This document shows, one piece after another, positions 1 through 10,079 of a stretch of 64,000 bases of DNA. Source of the stretch: Alentia gelatinosa. Taxonomy: Eukaryota; Annelida; Polychaeta; Phyllodocida; Polynoidae. The DNA is taken from positions 38,329,218 through 38,393,217 of the forward strand of contig OX465590.1 of NCBI GenBank assembly GCA_950022655.1, in the 5' to 3' direction. Each line of letters starts with the position of its first letter. Position 1 is the stretch's first letter. The position numbers and the translations under genes are program-made. The notes under the pieces were generated by a model that was not told the DNA's origin, ran no database searches, and saw nothing but the letters and a program-made list of their open reading frames with translations.

Positions 1-71
1 GGTATATATATAGTCCCACACTTCCCATGTGATTTCTTTGGACACTTTGTATAAGGTTCCCTTAAAACAGC

Positions 72-77
72 TTTATT
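72..77 (-). other. Candidate polyadenylation signal (AATAAA, minus strand)
   Basis: The plus strand reads TTTATT, which is AATAAA on the minus strand. It lies about 207 nt downstream of the stop codon of the minus-strand open segment at 284-538, a normal distance for a 3' UTR. The hexamer is common by chance in AT-rich DNA, so it only supports that gene model weakly. Confidence 0.3.
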
Positions 78-283
78 TGAGCTATGAACATGGAATATCA
101 AATGTAAAATGGTCGATGTATTATGAAATGAACCTCAATACGAAACGAAAAAAATAAAAATAAACATACCCTTTGTACATTATAACTTGATGTCCCTTTT
201 CCAGTTTCCCTGGTTTTCTATATCATCAAAGCGTTGGTCTTTGCAAGCAAATTAGTATCAATTACCCCTTCCGGTGTACGGTA

Positions 284-538
284 TTAGACTACTTCCCTTT
301 TCTGCGGAACTGCTTTAGTGTAACCAGGTTCCGGAGCCGCCCAGGCTGATGAGAACAGCTCTTGAGTTGCATCCTGTGCTTGGAGATTGACATTTCTCAG
401 GCCACCCGCGGCATTTGCGCTACTGTGGCTGGGTGAACAGTACCCTGGTAACCCTGCCCAATGGATTATCCGGTAATTAGAAGCCCACACGGAGGAGTAA
501 GCCACAAGGCTGGCATTTTGCTCTGTCTCTACGGGCTT
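284..538 (-). CDS. Possible terminal coding exon, unknown protein
   Basis: I do not recognise this protein. The frame is open for about 85 codons on the minus strand, from just after an in-frame stop at 539-541 to a stop at 284-286. The composition is balanced and CpG-containing, unlike the AT-rich flanks. The translation is not low complexity and ends ...KAVPQKREVV. No in-frame ATG opens it, so it would have to be an internal or terminal exon. Possible AG acceptors exist near 529-537 on the minus strand but lack a good pyrimidine tract. An AATAAA on the same strand at 72-77 would suit a last exon. No other copy was found in the window, which argues against a dispersed repeat. It could still be an old transposon fragment or chance. 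Confidence 0.35.
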   Translation of the reverse strand, partial: KPVETEQNASLVAYSSVWASNYRIIHWAGLPGYCSPSHSSANAAGGLRNVNLQAQDATQELFSSAWAAPEPGYTKAVPQKREVV

Positions 539-599
539 TCAGAACATTATCTCACTTGAGGTCCTTGATAGATAATCTCGTCCTGATATTTGTTTGATC

Positions 600-2140
600 A
601 TATTGTAAACGTAAGGAAACGAATGAGGAATATTAGAGAATACTGTAGTAGTGAGTAAGCAGTTTATCCCTCAATGAGATAATTCAATCAATTAGAACAG
701 AGCGGTTTGCAGCGTAACGTATATTCCATAGTAAACATGACTTGGTCAACCGAACTGGCTCTGAACCAAATAGAATTTATGTGATCTCCTAAATGCTACT
801 CAGACTGTAGGGCACTGTAAAGACTCAGTAGAGGTATATCAGGATGGAAATGTGATTTTTATATTAGTGCTAGTGGCCAGAACCCTTAAGTGGATATATA
901 CACAATATTGCCATGATTTCTCCATGTAATATAAGTCATCTAGTGTAAACACTTGAAGCATTTCTTGGGTCGACGATTCTTGGTGACGATATTCTCCCAG
1001 AGTGCACCACCTGACGATGATAACAAACTGTAAGCTAGCACCAACTCCTTATTTACAGACAGAGACTGTTTCACAAGTGCTATCCAGACATATACACTTA
1101 TTAACTAAATTGGGATACCAGCTTAAAGTTGAAAATCATATGTGATTTATATGGAAAGCCTGATGATATTCTTAAATGGTATAAAATACTAAATCTCCTA
1201 TGAAAGGAACTTGTTGATTTAGTACAAAATAAGGCTTGGTGGAAAGGAAAGGGATCTGTAATCAGGAATAAAACAATTCGCAAATTGGTGTTTTTGTTTT
1301 GTTTGTTTTTTTGTTGTTTTTTGTTGTTTTTGTTGTTTTTTGTTTGGATGTCTTTTATTGGTTCATAATATACAGTCCAATCTTTGGTAATTTGACAAAA
1401 CATTGTTCAACTTCATCAATAAAAGACCGCAATGAACGCCCTCTCAGCTACGGATATTTCCTGTGCTGGTTTTCGTGGGGCATTCGGGATATGTGTTGAT
1501 AAGGTATACCAATTAATAATCCTGTTAGATAAAGAAGAGGTCTGCAAATGAATGTATCATAATTGCATGTATCCTATATGTTCAGTGTCTATGGATCTCG
1601 ATGCAGTTCCTTCTTATTACCATGTTAAATACGAGTTTTCATATTATCCCTTGTCACCTTTATGTACTGTCCCGTTTTGATATATCTGCTGCAGAATCAT
1701 AAGCTAGCTCTTTATAAATGTACTTACCCAGAAGAAACTCTGTAGTAGTGTAATTGCAACAAAAGGAGGAGGAGAACTACTGACTAGAGTTAAATCAATG
1801 CCTGTATATGAGATTATTCCAGAGGATATCTAGATGTAACATTAAACGGAAATAAAACCTCCTATGAAACAAAACAAAGAAGATACATGAGCTTTAGGTT
1901 TAGAGAGCCGCCTGTTCACAAAGCCATTGTTTTATTGTAATTACCATCCATCTTTACAAATGAATTGAAACTAGGAATGTCCATGTGATAGGTTTATCAG
2001 TAGAGATATATTGCTCTTCAAGCACAAAGGGTCTACACATCTGTTTATGAGTGTATTTTCCCCGTTAAATGGCTTTGCGGCCCATAAACAATAAATTCCA
2101 AATCCATAACCAATGGTTATGGGTTGGCTATGACAGCTTA
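600..2140. other. Unassigned AT-rich stretch
   Basis: No gene is supported. It contains a T/G homopolymer-like tract at about 1287-1345. At 1903-1932 a short fragment resembles the end of palindrome M (CCGCCTGTTCACAAA). The remainder shows no repeat that I could match elsewhere. Confidence 0.5.
1287..1345. repeat. T-rich simple repeat (GTTTTTT-like)
   Basis: Runs of T separated by single G, such as GTTGTTTTTTGTTG, fill this stretch. Short open frames crossing it on both strands are Phe/Val-rich or Lys/Asn-rich and reflect the repeat rather than coding. Confidence 0.8.
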
Positions 2141-2352
2141 AGCTGGAGACACAACAGGCGAGAAATGCAGCGATTTCCAGAATCTGCAAGAACAAATGGC
2201 ATGTATGTGAGATATCAATTTATAATTCAACTGATTATTGCTCCTGAGGTGCTAAATTATTGAAAAGAGGTAATACTATGAAATAATATCTCACATACAC
2301 GCCATTTTTGGCTGGAGATTGCAGCTAATGCTTGTTTGGTGTGTCCCCAGCT
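2141..2352. mobile_element. Palindromic MITE, family L, copy 1
   Basis: The two halves are inverted copies. The left arm begins GCTGGAGACACA and continues through AGAAATGCAGCGATTTCCAG. The right arm ends TTTGGTGTGTCCCCAGC. The centre is AT-rich (CTGATTATTGCTCC). The same layout recurs at 8503-8721 and in the 48.3-50.6 kb array. There is no coding capacity. Confidence 0.75.
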
Positions 2353-2416
2353 ACCAATGAGTGGTGTTTTACTGTGGCCCCATACACTTTCAACGAGGAG
2401 TTCATAACAGATAAAA

Positions 2417-2720
2417 ATAAAGAAGAAACCAACAAGTTTTGGTCAAACTCGTGTAGAACGACTTTGACCTGGAGCGAAATGAATAAGGCGAAGCCAAAGT
2501 GAATATCGCATAGCATTCAAACAAGTTGGAGAACGACGACTTTGACCAAAAAAAGTCACTTTTTGTATTTATCTCAACCCTATACACCCTAAAGGAACTG
2601 ACAACACACAGGATATATGATGTCATAGACCATGGAGAACGGACGGTAATACTCGTAGGGGCATAAAGAACAAATTACCAATGTTAAATCTATGGGACAA
2701 AAATACCAGGGGTGAGATAA
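2417..2720. mobile_element. Two-hairpin repeat, family D, copy 1
   Basis: It starts AAAGAAGAAACCAACAAG. A hairpin head follows, holding GTTTGACC/GGTCAAAC-type arms around a purine-rich loop. Then comes a central TTTATCTCAACCC, and the element ends CAGGGGTGAGATAAA. Relatives lie at 5659-5816 (partial), 12733-13027, 34161-34456 and 57720-58184. It is non-coding. Confidence 0.7.
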
Positions 2721-3109
2721 AGTGTCATTTAACAAAGCACCCATGTGTTATACGGCCAAGGAAAGGGCTTCGTCTGGCCCTCCTGGGTACAGGAATCCTA
2801 TTAGTTTGGATTTATGGTGTGTAATTCTCACACCTGGGAGGTGTTTTTGAGACTAAAGATACTGGCTGAAAAATTACGATTAGGATTAACCTGAGGCGAC
2901 AGTGATAACGAGCAGAGTGCGTTTTTAGATGTGGTCTTCAGAATTTCATGACACCTTTTGCTGTTTTTATCATTTACTGTTTCCAATCTTAGTGGAAGAT
3001 CTTCTCGTTGGACCGTCCTCTATGAAAACTGACCACTTCAGGTAACGGGAATGCAACAAAGACCATAATAAGAACTCTTTTTTTATCGTTATTAGTTTTT
3101 AAAAAACAT

Positions 3110-3660
3110 CTCAAGCTGGGTGTCTCGCCAAAATGCCCCCATTTTAGATTTAGATGGTGAGACAAATGGACCCACTGCTGAGAAGTTGACTAAGTACCTA
3201 TCCCAGCCAATAGGAGGGGAGCAAACAGGATCACATGTTATTCACACCCTCACCTCAAGGGTACCTCAATCAACTATGTCTGAGACTGTGAAGTAAGTGT
3301 GTCCCTCCATGTGAATCCAATTCGCCATTGTTTCTTGTGACTGGCCAAAACACCTTGCCGTGAGATTCTTGTACCAGAAGAATTGCCTGAGACAAGGGAA
3401 AGGTGCGAAGTACGCCTGTCTCAGGTACATAATCCCTTCGTGTGAATCCCGCTTAAAATAAAAATCTCATGAGATTCTGTATCTGGTAAGGGGTAATTAT
3501 CTCCGACAATTGCAGGGAAAATAACTTGTCTCAGGGACATGAAACCCTACAATTCAGACGAGGAGATTTTGTTCAGGCAGAGAATCTCTGCAGGAATTGT
3601 ATCAAACAAGGACCCTCTGAGGTACATGAATCCCATCTCTTGTATCCACTTTACAACATG
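3110..3660. repeat. S/T-type dispersed repeat block
   Basis: The block carries words shared with 8120-8290, 8840-8985, 9306-9830, 13069-13990 and 28690-28862. Examples are ATCTCATGAGATTCTGT, GACGAGGAGATT and AGGTACATGAATCCCAT. The GAGAC/GTCTC word is unusually frequent. It looks like nested, partly palindromic non-autonomous elements. Open frames here are incidental. Confidence 0.6.
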
Positions 3661-3766
3661 TTACCAACATCCTGACAGCACCATCTTGGACCCGTTCCCC
3701 ATTGAAGGAAAGCTTGACACTGGGACATATGACACTCTCAGATCCGTGATCACACCGTGTCCATAA

Positions 3767-4074
3767 AGGCCCGTTTTTATTGGCCGACAAAGATTGATTA
3801 GACTTTTTGAGTTACACGGAAAGGCTGTCGATGGTGCCACTGACTGTGTGTCGGTATAGACAAATCGCTGAGGGTAGTAGATTTCACTCAGTGACCAAGC
3901 TTTCAATCAGTGGTGGGTGGTGCCACATTGCATAATCTAAGTAGACAAAGTCATGGGGCATTTCATGAGCTGGGTTGTTTCCATTGATCGATATTGGGTG
4001 AGCAGTGCCAAATGTCCATCAGCGGTTCCTGACTGTAGATCGGTGACGGGAAATCGGCCAATGGAAACGGGCCT
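3767..4074. mobile_element. TIR element, family B, copy 1 (PIF/Harbinger-like)
   Basis: Left end is AGGCCCGTTTTTATTGGCCG and right end is CGGCCAATGGAAACGGGCCT, so the terminal inverted repeats span at least 20 bp. TAA flanks both ends (3764-3766 and 4075-4077). A GGCC-type terminus with a 3-bp TAA/TTA duplication suits PIF/Harbinger non-autonomous elements. An internal copy of the terminal motif lies near 3971-3993. It abuts a second B copy. Confidence 0.75.
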
Positions 4075-4077
4075 TAA

Positions 4078-4360
4078 GGCCTATTTCCATTGGCCGATTT
4101 CTGTGTACTGATCTGCAGTCAGGAATCACCGACGCAAGATCTGTGAATGGAAATGGCCCGGCACTTATAATGGTGTCCGACTGATTTAGCGAAGATTATG
4201 CAATAACACCACCAGCCACCGAATCCATCGGCATGCACATGTGGAACACATCGAAAACATGGTATCCACTACACCCTCACTGATCACTGACGTTGAATAG
4301 GTAACCACCACTGACAACCTTTCTGGGTAACCGTTTTTGTTGGCCAATGGAAACGGGCCT
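4078..4360. mobile_element. TIR element, family B, copy 2, abutting copy 1
   Basis: It begins GGCCTATTTCCATTGGCCGA and ends TGGCCAATGGAAACGGGCC, followed by TTATAT. It shares the TAA at 4075-4077 with copy 1, so one copy probably inserted at the target duplication of the other. The middle differs from copy 1 (AACACCACCAGCCACC), which suggests a diverged subfamily. Confidence 0.7.
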
Positions 4361-4586
4361 TATATATACAAGTAGTAAATGGATCAAAACCTATTGTCAG
4401 ATATTTCGCTCCGTCATTATATACCACAACTCTTTTTGTCCCAAGAACGGTGCTTTGTATGAATTCTAAATGCTCTGTATTGCAACAACTATAATCTAGA
4501 GTGTCATTTATGATATCCCTCTACTTCTTGCTAGACATAAGGACCATCAGTGTACATAGTCCTTACTGCTGGACTCCCTGTTATAG

Positions 4587-4757
4587 AATGTTCAATGGCG
4601 ATACAAGCACACTCAGGTACCGCCACTCCCCTACTGAGGAGGCTGTTACCGCCCTGGAGGACGCTGTTAGGATGCCTATGGAGCACACTCACAGCCCACG
4701 GAATGCTCGCCAGAAACTGATAATAGGTCTGTGGAGACGGAGAACTCCCTTCTATCG
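4587..4757 (+). CDS. Possible internal exon, 171 nt, unknown protein
   Basis: The segment follows a pyrimidine-rich tract ending TCCCTGTTATAG and precedes a donor-like CG|GTAAAT at 4758. Between them the frame is open, with a balanced composition quite unlike its AT-rich surroundings. It encodes ATG-containing text such as TEEAVTALEDAVR. Its length is exactly 57 codons, and the frame enters and leaves at the same phase, so it would be a symmetric exon. No homologous copy lies elsewhere in the window. The opposite strand is also open here, which weakens the case. The family is unknown and no function is proposed. Confidence 0.35.
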
Positions 4758-4928
4758 GTAAATTACACCTCCTCCTATCACTTAGGTGTCTCCATAAATT
4801 AGCTGGATATCGCCTTTCTTCGCTGGCTGCAACAAAACGCAGCAGAGCTCTAATACTCCGCCGCTTCATTCGTTCACGTTATCTCTCTATCGCTACGGCT
4901 GCCAGCAAAACCTGCATGAATACGGAGA

Positions 4929-5528
4929 ATCCTGTTACACCTTGAGTTTCCAATAAAACAAATCAGAAAAAAATCCTGTAACACCTTAAGTTTCCAATAA
5001 AATAAATCAGAAAAAAATCATGTGACACCTTAAGTTTCCAATAAAATAAATCAGAAAAAAATCATGTGACACCTTAAGTTTCCAATAAGACAAATCAGTA
5101 AAAATCCTGTATCACCTTAAGTTTCCAAAAAAATGAATCAGAAAAAAATCCTGTAACACCTTAAGTTTCCAATAAAATAAATCAGAAAAAAATCATGTGA
5201 CACCTTAAGTTTCCAATAAGACAAATCAGTAAAATTCCTGTATCACCTTAAGTTTCCAAAAAAATGAATCAGAAAAAAATCCTGTAACATCTTTAAGTTT
5301 CCAATAAAACAAATCAGAACGAAATCCTGTAACACCTTAAGTTTCCAATAAAACAAATCAGAAAAAAATCCTGTAACACCTTAAGTTTCTAATAAAATAA
5401 ATCAGAAAAAATCCTGTAACACCTTAAGTTTCCAATAAAACAAATCAGAAAAAAAACCTGTAACACCTTACGTTTCCAATAAAGCAAATCAGAAAAAAAT
5501 CCTGTAAGTTTCCAATAAAAACAAATTC
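4929..5528 (+). repeat. Tandem satellite, 44-bp unit, about 13-14 copies
   Basis: The unit reads approximately CCTGTAACACCTTAAG, then TTTCCAATAAAATAAATCAG, then AAAAAAT. It repeats every 44 bp with few changes. A three-unit block containing the variants AATAAGACAAATCAGTAAAA and TTTCCAAAAAAATGAATC occurs twice (about 5084-5140 and 5214-5270), so there is a higher-order period near 130 bp. Nearly every unit contains AATAAA. Confidence 0.95.
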
Positions 5529-5658
5529 TGATTCCACCTGTTATAATTTTATTCGCCAGGAGAATGTGATAGTTCCATTACAACTCATGAATATGGTGCC
5601 ACACTAGTTAGGGGTTAGTGGGGGTGAGGGGGTCAGTCTCAATTAGAATCCATTGATT

Positions 5659-5816
5659 AAAGAAGAAAGCAACAAGGTTTGGTCAAAGTTGTTGTTCTCC
5701 ACGAGTTTGATGTGGAGTGATTTGAATGAAGCGACAGCCGAGTGAATATCATGTAGCATTCAAACATTATGACGACATGCTTTCTGTATTTATCTCATCG
5801 CTGTACACACTAAATG
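5659..5816. mobile_element. Family D, copy 2 (partial)
   Basis: Matches the hairpin-head half of family D: AAAGAAGAAAGCAACAAG, a GACAGCCGAGTGAATATC loop region, and TTTATCTCATCGCTGTACAC. The GGGGTGAGATAA end is missing, so it is a truncated copy. Confidence 0.65.
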
Positions 5817-5819
5817 AAT

Positions 5820-6769
5820 GTATAAATTTAATTTGAATTTATTTTTTTGAAATTTAGTGTAACTGGGACCCCTCGGTGTCATTAGATGCCTATGATAAAT
5901 CTATAATTATTAATGAATGAGTGTTAAAACGAGGCTTCAGTTTATATTATACAATAGTATGTGCTTAGTCATTTGTACTCTTGTTTTGAAACAAATTGAT
6001 ACATGGTAGTGTCATTAGATGCCAAATCAAATTATCTTCTTTCTTTCATCTTGTTTTGTTGGTTGTGCCTGATGGATGAATGTGAGTCTTGTTCATTGTA
6101 TTGTTTGCCATCGCTGGGAAGAACGTCTTCGGACGACAGTGTATGTTGTTTGTTTTCTAAATAAAAAAAATAAAAAAATAAAAAAAATGTACAACAGACA
6201 GGATAAAGCTACATACAATAGAGTCACCCTTATATGTGTAAACTTTGAGTAATTGTATAGAACAGCATCTCAATGTACTAGTTAGTCTGCAGCTAGAAGT
6301 CATTGCAGTAACATCAGCATTGGTGCTTGTACTATATATAGTTAGTGTGACTGAATGGAATCTGTTCAGATATATTTTGATCAGAAATACTCCCCGAGTT
6401 TGAAGAACGAGGTGAGTATTTCTAACCAAAATATTTAGGAATAGATGGAATTCAGTCACACCCACTGTGTCTCTTTATTATTATGTACCTAGAAATCATT
6501 AAAAATGCCATTCTACAACTCAGTAAATAGTAGAATAAGTGATCACGTGGTACAAAGGGACGTATGATTATTCTTTCGTCACTCAGTAATAGGAGTGTAA
6601 TGTGGCCTTGGACTCACTTCATTCAGTTTAATGTCTAACCATCTCAGATATTGATAGTGTGTGTAAAGCGTATATGATATACCAAAGACATCAATCCTCA
6701 ATGTTTGGAATAAACATGTCATCAGGAGATAACAGCACAACTCCGAAGCTAATATAAATAGACAATAAT
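5820..6769. other. Unassigned AT-rich stretch
   Basis: No gene is supported. The phrase GTGTCATTAGATGCC occurs at about 5876-5890 and again near 6009-6023. An inverted pair around 6340-6470 (GACTGAATGGAATCTGTTCA versus AATAGATGGAATTCAGTCAC) suggests another eroded foldback element. Open frames here are AT-rich and unconvincing. Confidence 0.45.
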
Positions 6770-6897
6770 CGATGGTTTTGTGGACAGGCGGTCGTAAACC
6801 GCGAGAGGTTGACGCGTAGTAATACACGAGCGCTTGCGAGTGTATTACGAGGTCAACCGCGAGTGGTTTACAGAGCTGCCTGTCCACAAAATTATCG
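6770..6897. mobile_element. Palindrome M, copy 1
   Basis: Long inverted arms run from GATGGTTTTGTGGACAGGCG to CTGCCTGTCCACAAAATTATC. Inner arms contain GTAATACACGAG and GTGTATTACGAG, with apex CGCTTGCG. Homology to the second locus (49078-49440) continues past the palindrome to about 7150 (AAAGGGACTATTTTTCCCGT versus AAAAGGACTATTTTCCTTTA). The full element is therefore longer than the hairpin. Confidence 0.7.
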
Positions 6898-7193
6898 TTT
6901 GTTGCATTTATTATGCATCTTTTCGAATAAATCAAACCCAATAATTGGCATCTTAAAGGGTATAACAATAGGGACTATTTCTTTTCTCTATAGCAAAAGG
7001 GACTATTTTTCCCGTATACCATGGTTTTGAGGCCGTATACCACAAGTTAGAATCCGTATACCACAGTTATGGTATCTGACAGGTTTTATACAATAGGTCG
7101 TGGTTTACTGAGTCCCCATACATTTTCAATGGGGGCTTTGTATACGATGGATAATAAAACAATTTAGTATTGATTGTTCACGGAATTCTCGAT

Positions 7194-7194
<1 letters not shown>

Positions 7195-7280
<86 letters not shown>
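7195..7280. repeat. (TA)n microsatellite
   Basis: An uninterrupted AT dinucleotide run of about 86 bp. It can form a cruciform and is probably length-variable. Confidence 0.98.
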
Positions 7281-7283
<3 letters not shown>

Positions 7284-7443
7284 GTTTTTAGGACTAGAAG
7301 AACATGACATAAACATATTGACATTCTGAAAGTACAAGGTTAAATGTTTTACTGATGGAGGACTGAAAATATCTTTGGGTTCTTCAATCAGTTTTTTTTA
7401 CCCCCAAAAAATCAAGATTTGTGAAACATAATTAATCGCCTCT

Positions 7444-7733
7444 TTAACAAGCAGCGTGAAATTGTCGGAGCATGCCCCGTCCACCTACCCTGTATCCCCC
7501 GGACCCGCCTCTTGGAAAACGTCTGGATGTTTTTACAAAGGGCATTTCATGTCGCCTTTTTTTATGCGGTTTTGTTAAGCTGTTGAATTCCACACAGTTG
7601 GCTCGTTTGAAACGATCTTGAGTATCCATGCGTGCTGTGTGGGGAAAAAAGTCATTGCCGGCATTCAAAAAGAGCATTGGTTTTGTTTGACATTGTGATT
7701 CTTTCTCTACGCCATCTGAATGGGTCTGGATGC
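7444..7733 (-). CDS. Candidate coding exon, Arg/Gly-rich basic C-terminus
   Basis: One of the better coding candidates here. On the minus strand a strong acceptor, GGCTTTCTGTTCCAG|GC, opens a frame of about 96 codons ending in TAA at 7444-7446. The translation is mixed and protein-like, with a basic cluster (KPHKKRRHEM) followed by a Gly/Arg-rich end (RRFPRGGSGGYRVGGRGM). Such tails occur in RNA-binding and nuclear proteins, but that is only a resemblance. A donor-like AGG|GTAGGT sits at 7488/7489, so the exon may instead be internal (7489-7733, 245 nt) and spliced onward towards lower coordinates. No repeat copy was seen in the window. I do not recognise the family and cannot link it securely to 284-538. 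Confidence 0.45.
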
Positions 7734-8119
7734 CTGGAACAGAAAGCCAGTCACCATAAAGGCAGAATTCCACTGGACCGACGGTAGCCGATTCCGTAGC
7801 CAGACAATCGCCGATTATTATCGGATGCCCTATAATTTCTCAAATCTTTGAAAATGGTGATTAATTAAACTATTATTATCAGAATTAAATAAATTACAAT
7901 ACGTGAGCTTCCTCTTAGGGGCCTAGTAACAATTGATGGGGTGAGAAATCGGCCTGGTGGATTGTGCCCTTTATATCGGTCCTGGATTGTTTTCCGGAAA
8001 TTTTTAATTGAGGTGATATTTGGTGAATTTTGCCTACTATCATTAGATAGGGTGAGGGTGGGAGATCTCAATAAGACTTCTCAGTTAAGTCATTCTCACT
8101 GAGTGAAATAAAATAACCT

Positions 8120-8290
8120 GAAGTGGAATTCACAGTCCCAGGGTGGTTTCTGTGCCTCAGAAAATCTCATGAGATTCTGTTCCCTTTTAGGGGTAAATTT
8201 TGCCAACCATTGTAGTTTAAAAAAGATGTCTCAGGGAAATGGAACCTTACAGTTTAGATGAAGACACTGTTCAAGAACAGATGACTACTG
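8120..8290. repeat. S-type repeat fragment
   Basis: Contains AATCTCATGAGATTCTGTTC and GATGTCTCAGGGAAATGGAA, shared with 3440-3640, 9580-9790 and 13250-13540. It is diverged and truncated at both ends. Confidence 0.6.
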
Positions 8291-8400
8291 GATTGATGGC
8301 ACCACGGACCGATGGCACCTGGACTGATGGCACCTCTTGGGACTGATGGCAACATTTTGCCTAGACCGATGGCACCACTACCTAGACTGATGGCACTGAT
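8291..8400 (+). repeat. Cluster of six GAYYGATGGCA words
   Basis: The word GATTGATGGCACC, GACCGATGGCACC or GACTGATGGCA(C/A) occurs six times within about 110 bp at irregular spacing (roughly 16-26 bp). Irregular spacing of a conserved 10-13-mer differs from a simple tandem array and looks more like a cluster of binding sites or a decayed minisatellite. Confidence 0.7.
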
Positions 8401-8502
8401 TATGATATATATATATTCTTTCTCCAACCTAATGGGGGACGGCAGTGGGTGCTAACTGATTCAGATTTATTTTTAAAAGCAATTTACAGGGGTGTTGCTA
8501 AT

Positions 8503-8721
8503 ACCGGATACACACCAAGCGAGTCATGGTGGCGATCTCTACAATCGCCAACACAGAATGGCATGAATGTGAGATATTATTTCATAGAAATATCTTCTAA
8601 TGATAATTTAGCGCCTCGGGAGCAATAATCAGGTGAAATATGAAATAATAGCTCACATATAGGCCATTTTGTGTTGGCGATTCTGGAAATCGCTGTGTTT
8701 TTCGCTTGGTGTGTCTCCGAC
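8503..8721. mobile_element. Palindromic MITE, family L, copy 2
   Basis: Left arm ACACACCAAGCGAGTCATGG with AATCGCCAACACAGAATGGC. Right arm GGCCATTTTGTGTTGGCGAT to CGCTTGGTGTGTCTCCG. About 219 bp, with an AT-rich centre containing AGCAATAATCAGGTGAAATA. Same structure as the array at 48.3-50.6 kb. Confidence 0.8.
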
Positions 8722-8839
8722 ATAACGTTTTTGTTTATATTTTTCCGGCCGTTCCTCAGCCCCAGCGCCGGGCCACCCACCCAAGGTCGCGGCCGGCCAC
8801 CCGGCTGGCCATGACCGCAGTTACACTTTAAATTGATAT

Positions 8840-8985
8840 GAATTACCGCAAGGATACAGGACGAACAACAGAATCTCAGCAGGATTTATCTCAGGCAAAC
8901 ACCCTGTGAGTTACATGAATCCCATCGTGGGAATCGCGCTTTAAACTTCTCGCATTCTCATCAGATTGCGTCTGAGACTGGGCCT
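8840..8985. repeat. S-type repeat fragment
   Basis: Shares AGAATCTCAGCAGGATTT and TACATGAATCCCATCGTG with the S blocks at 9.6-9.8 and 13.1-13.5 kb. It lies directly left of a family C element. Confidence 0.55.
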
Positions 8986-9000
8986 ACCTATGTACCTTAA

Positions 9001-9305
9001 AGCCGGATGCCCATCTACCGATTTACGGTTGAACGATTAGTTCCCAAATCGTATAGGAGTCGGTCACCTTGTCGCAGGCAAATTACGTAACCCCTGCTCG
9101 ACCCTCGGCCCTCAAGGAGAGGGGCTGGTGGGGATTAGTTCTAAACAAATCCGTCTACACCTATCAACTAATCGGTGGGTAGCCTTGCCTAGCTGTCCTA
9201 TATTTACCGACTCCGTTAGGATGACTTGGCTGAGACAAATTGCCCTCTGTTTGTCGCCGACAAGCGTACATAAATGTTCCGAAATCGGTAGATGGGCATT
9301 GGGCT
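9001..9305. mobile_element. TIR element, family C, copy 1
   Basis: Left end AGCCGGATGCCCATCTACCG and right end CGGTAGATGGGCATTGGGCT, flanked by TAA at 8998-9000 and 9306-9308. The interior holds the phrases AACGATTAGTTCCCAAATCG, GACCCTCGGCC and GTCGCCGACAAGCG. A 3-bp TAA duplication is consistent with a PIF/Harbinger-type non-autonomous element. There is no transposase. Confidence 0.75.
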
Positions 9306-9830
9306 TAACTGGGATTCATCCAGTGGAACAAATGGACGTGAGACTGGTGTACTTCACACCGTTGCACCAGTCGGCTACTATTTCCAGCTGGGCACAAAGT
9401 TTCAATTCACATGGGTAGACTTACCAGGTACATAGTCTCACCTCTACACCCCTACACAGGGTACACAGTCACCGACTCAGGGCACTTGGACCCCATGTAA
9501 ATAGTTGTAATTTGGGACCACTGAGACTCACAGACTGGGGGAGAACGTGTGAAGTACACCAAAATGCCCCTCTAAAATTTAAACCTGTTTAAAGTCAAAA
9601 TCCCATGAGATTCTGTTCCTTGTCAGGGGTGATTGTCAACGACAATTGAAAGGGAAAAAAGTTGTCTCAGCAAAATGAAACCCTGTCATTCAGACGAGGA
9701 GATTGTTTTCCAGTACCGAATCTCAAACGGATTTGTGTCAGACAAACCCTCAGTGAGGTACATGAATCTCACCGTGTGAATCCCACTTGAAGACGCACAG
9801 TGTGAACTGGCCATTAGGACGACAGTTCCC
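9306..9830. repeat. T and S repeat block, inverted relative to 13.5-13.9 kb
   Basis: The segment around 9311-9595 is the reverse complement of about 13525-13850. Matching phrases include CACCAGTCGGCTACTATTTC, ACCAAAATGCCCCTC and AAATTTAAACCTGTTTAAAG. It is followed by S words (CATGAGATTCTGTTCC, GACGAGGAGATTG). Two inverted copies over 4 kb apart suggest mobile origin. Confidence 0.65.
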
Positions 9831-10079
9831 TTCCGAACCAGTACTACACACACCTTCATCTCAATTCACTTTTTGTAAACTAAGGTCAAGATTGATGGAG
9901 CTGGGAAAACCTTACTGAAAGGAGTACACATTATTCCTATATACCTATGAGCGAACAACCTATGATTACTTAACGCTGCTGGGGTTGGAATAACTTTTGT
10001 TTACTGCCCAGGTTGACGTTTACTGCCCAGGTTGACGTTCAGAGACGTTCGTTTTTTATCGATATTAGCCGACAATTGA

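Noticed and set aside
6579..6968. 129-codon minus-strand frame
   Set aside because: It runs through palindrome M and AT-rich DNA, and the second M copy does not preserve it.
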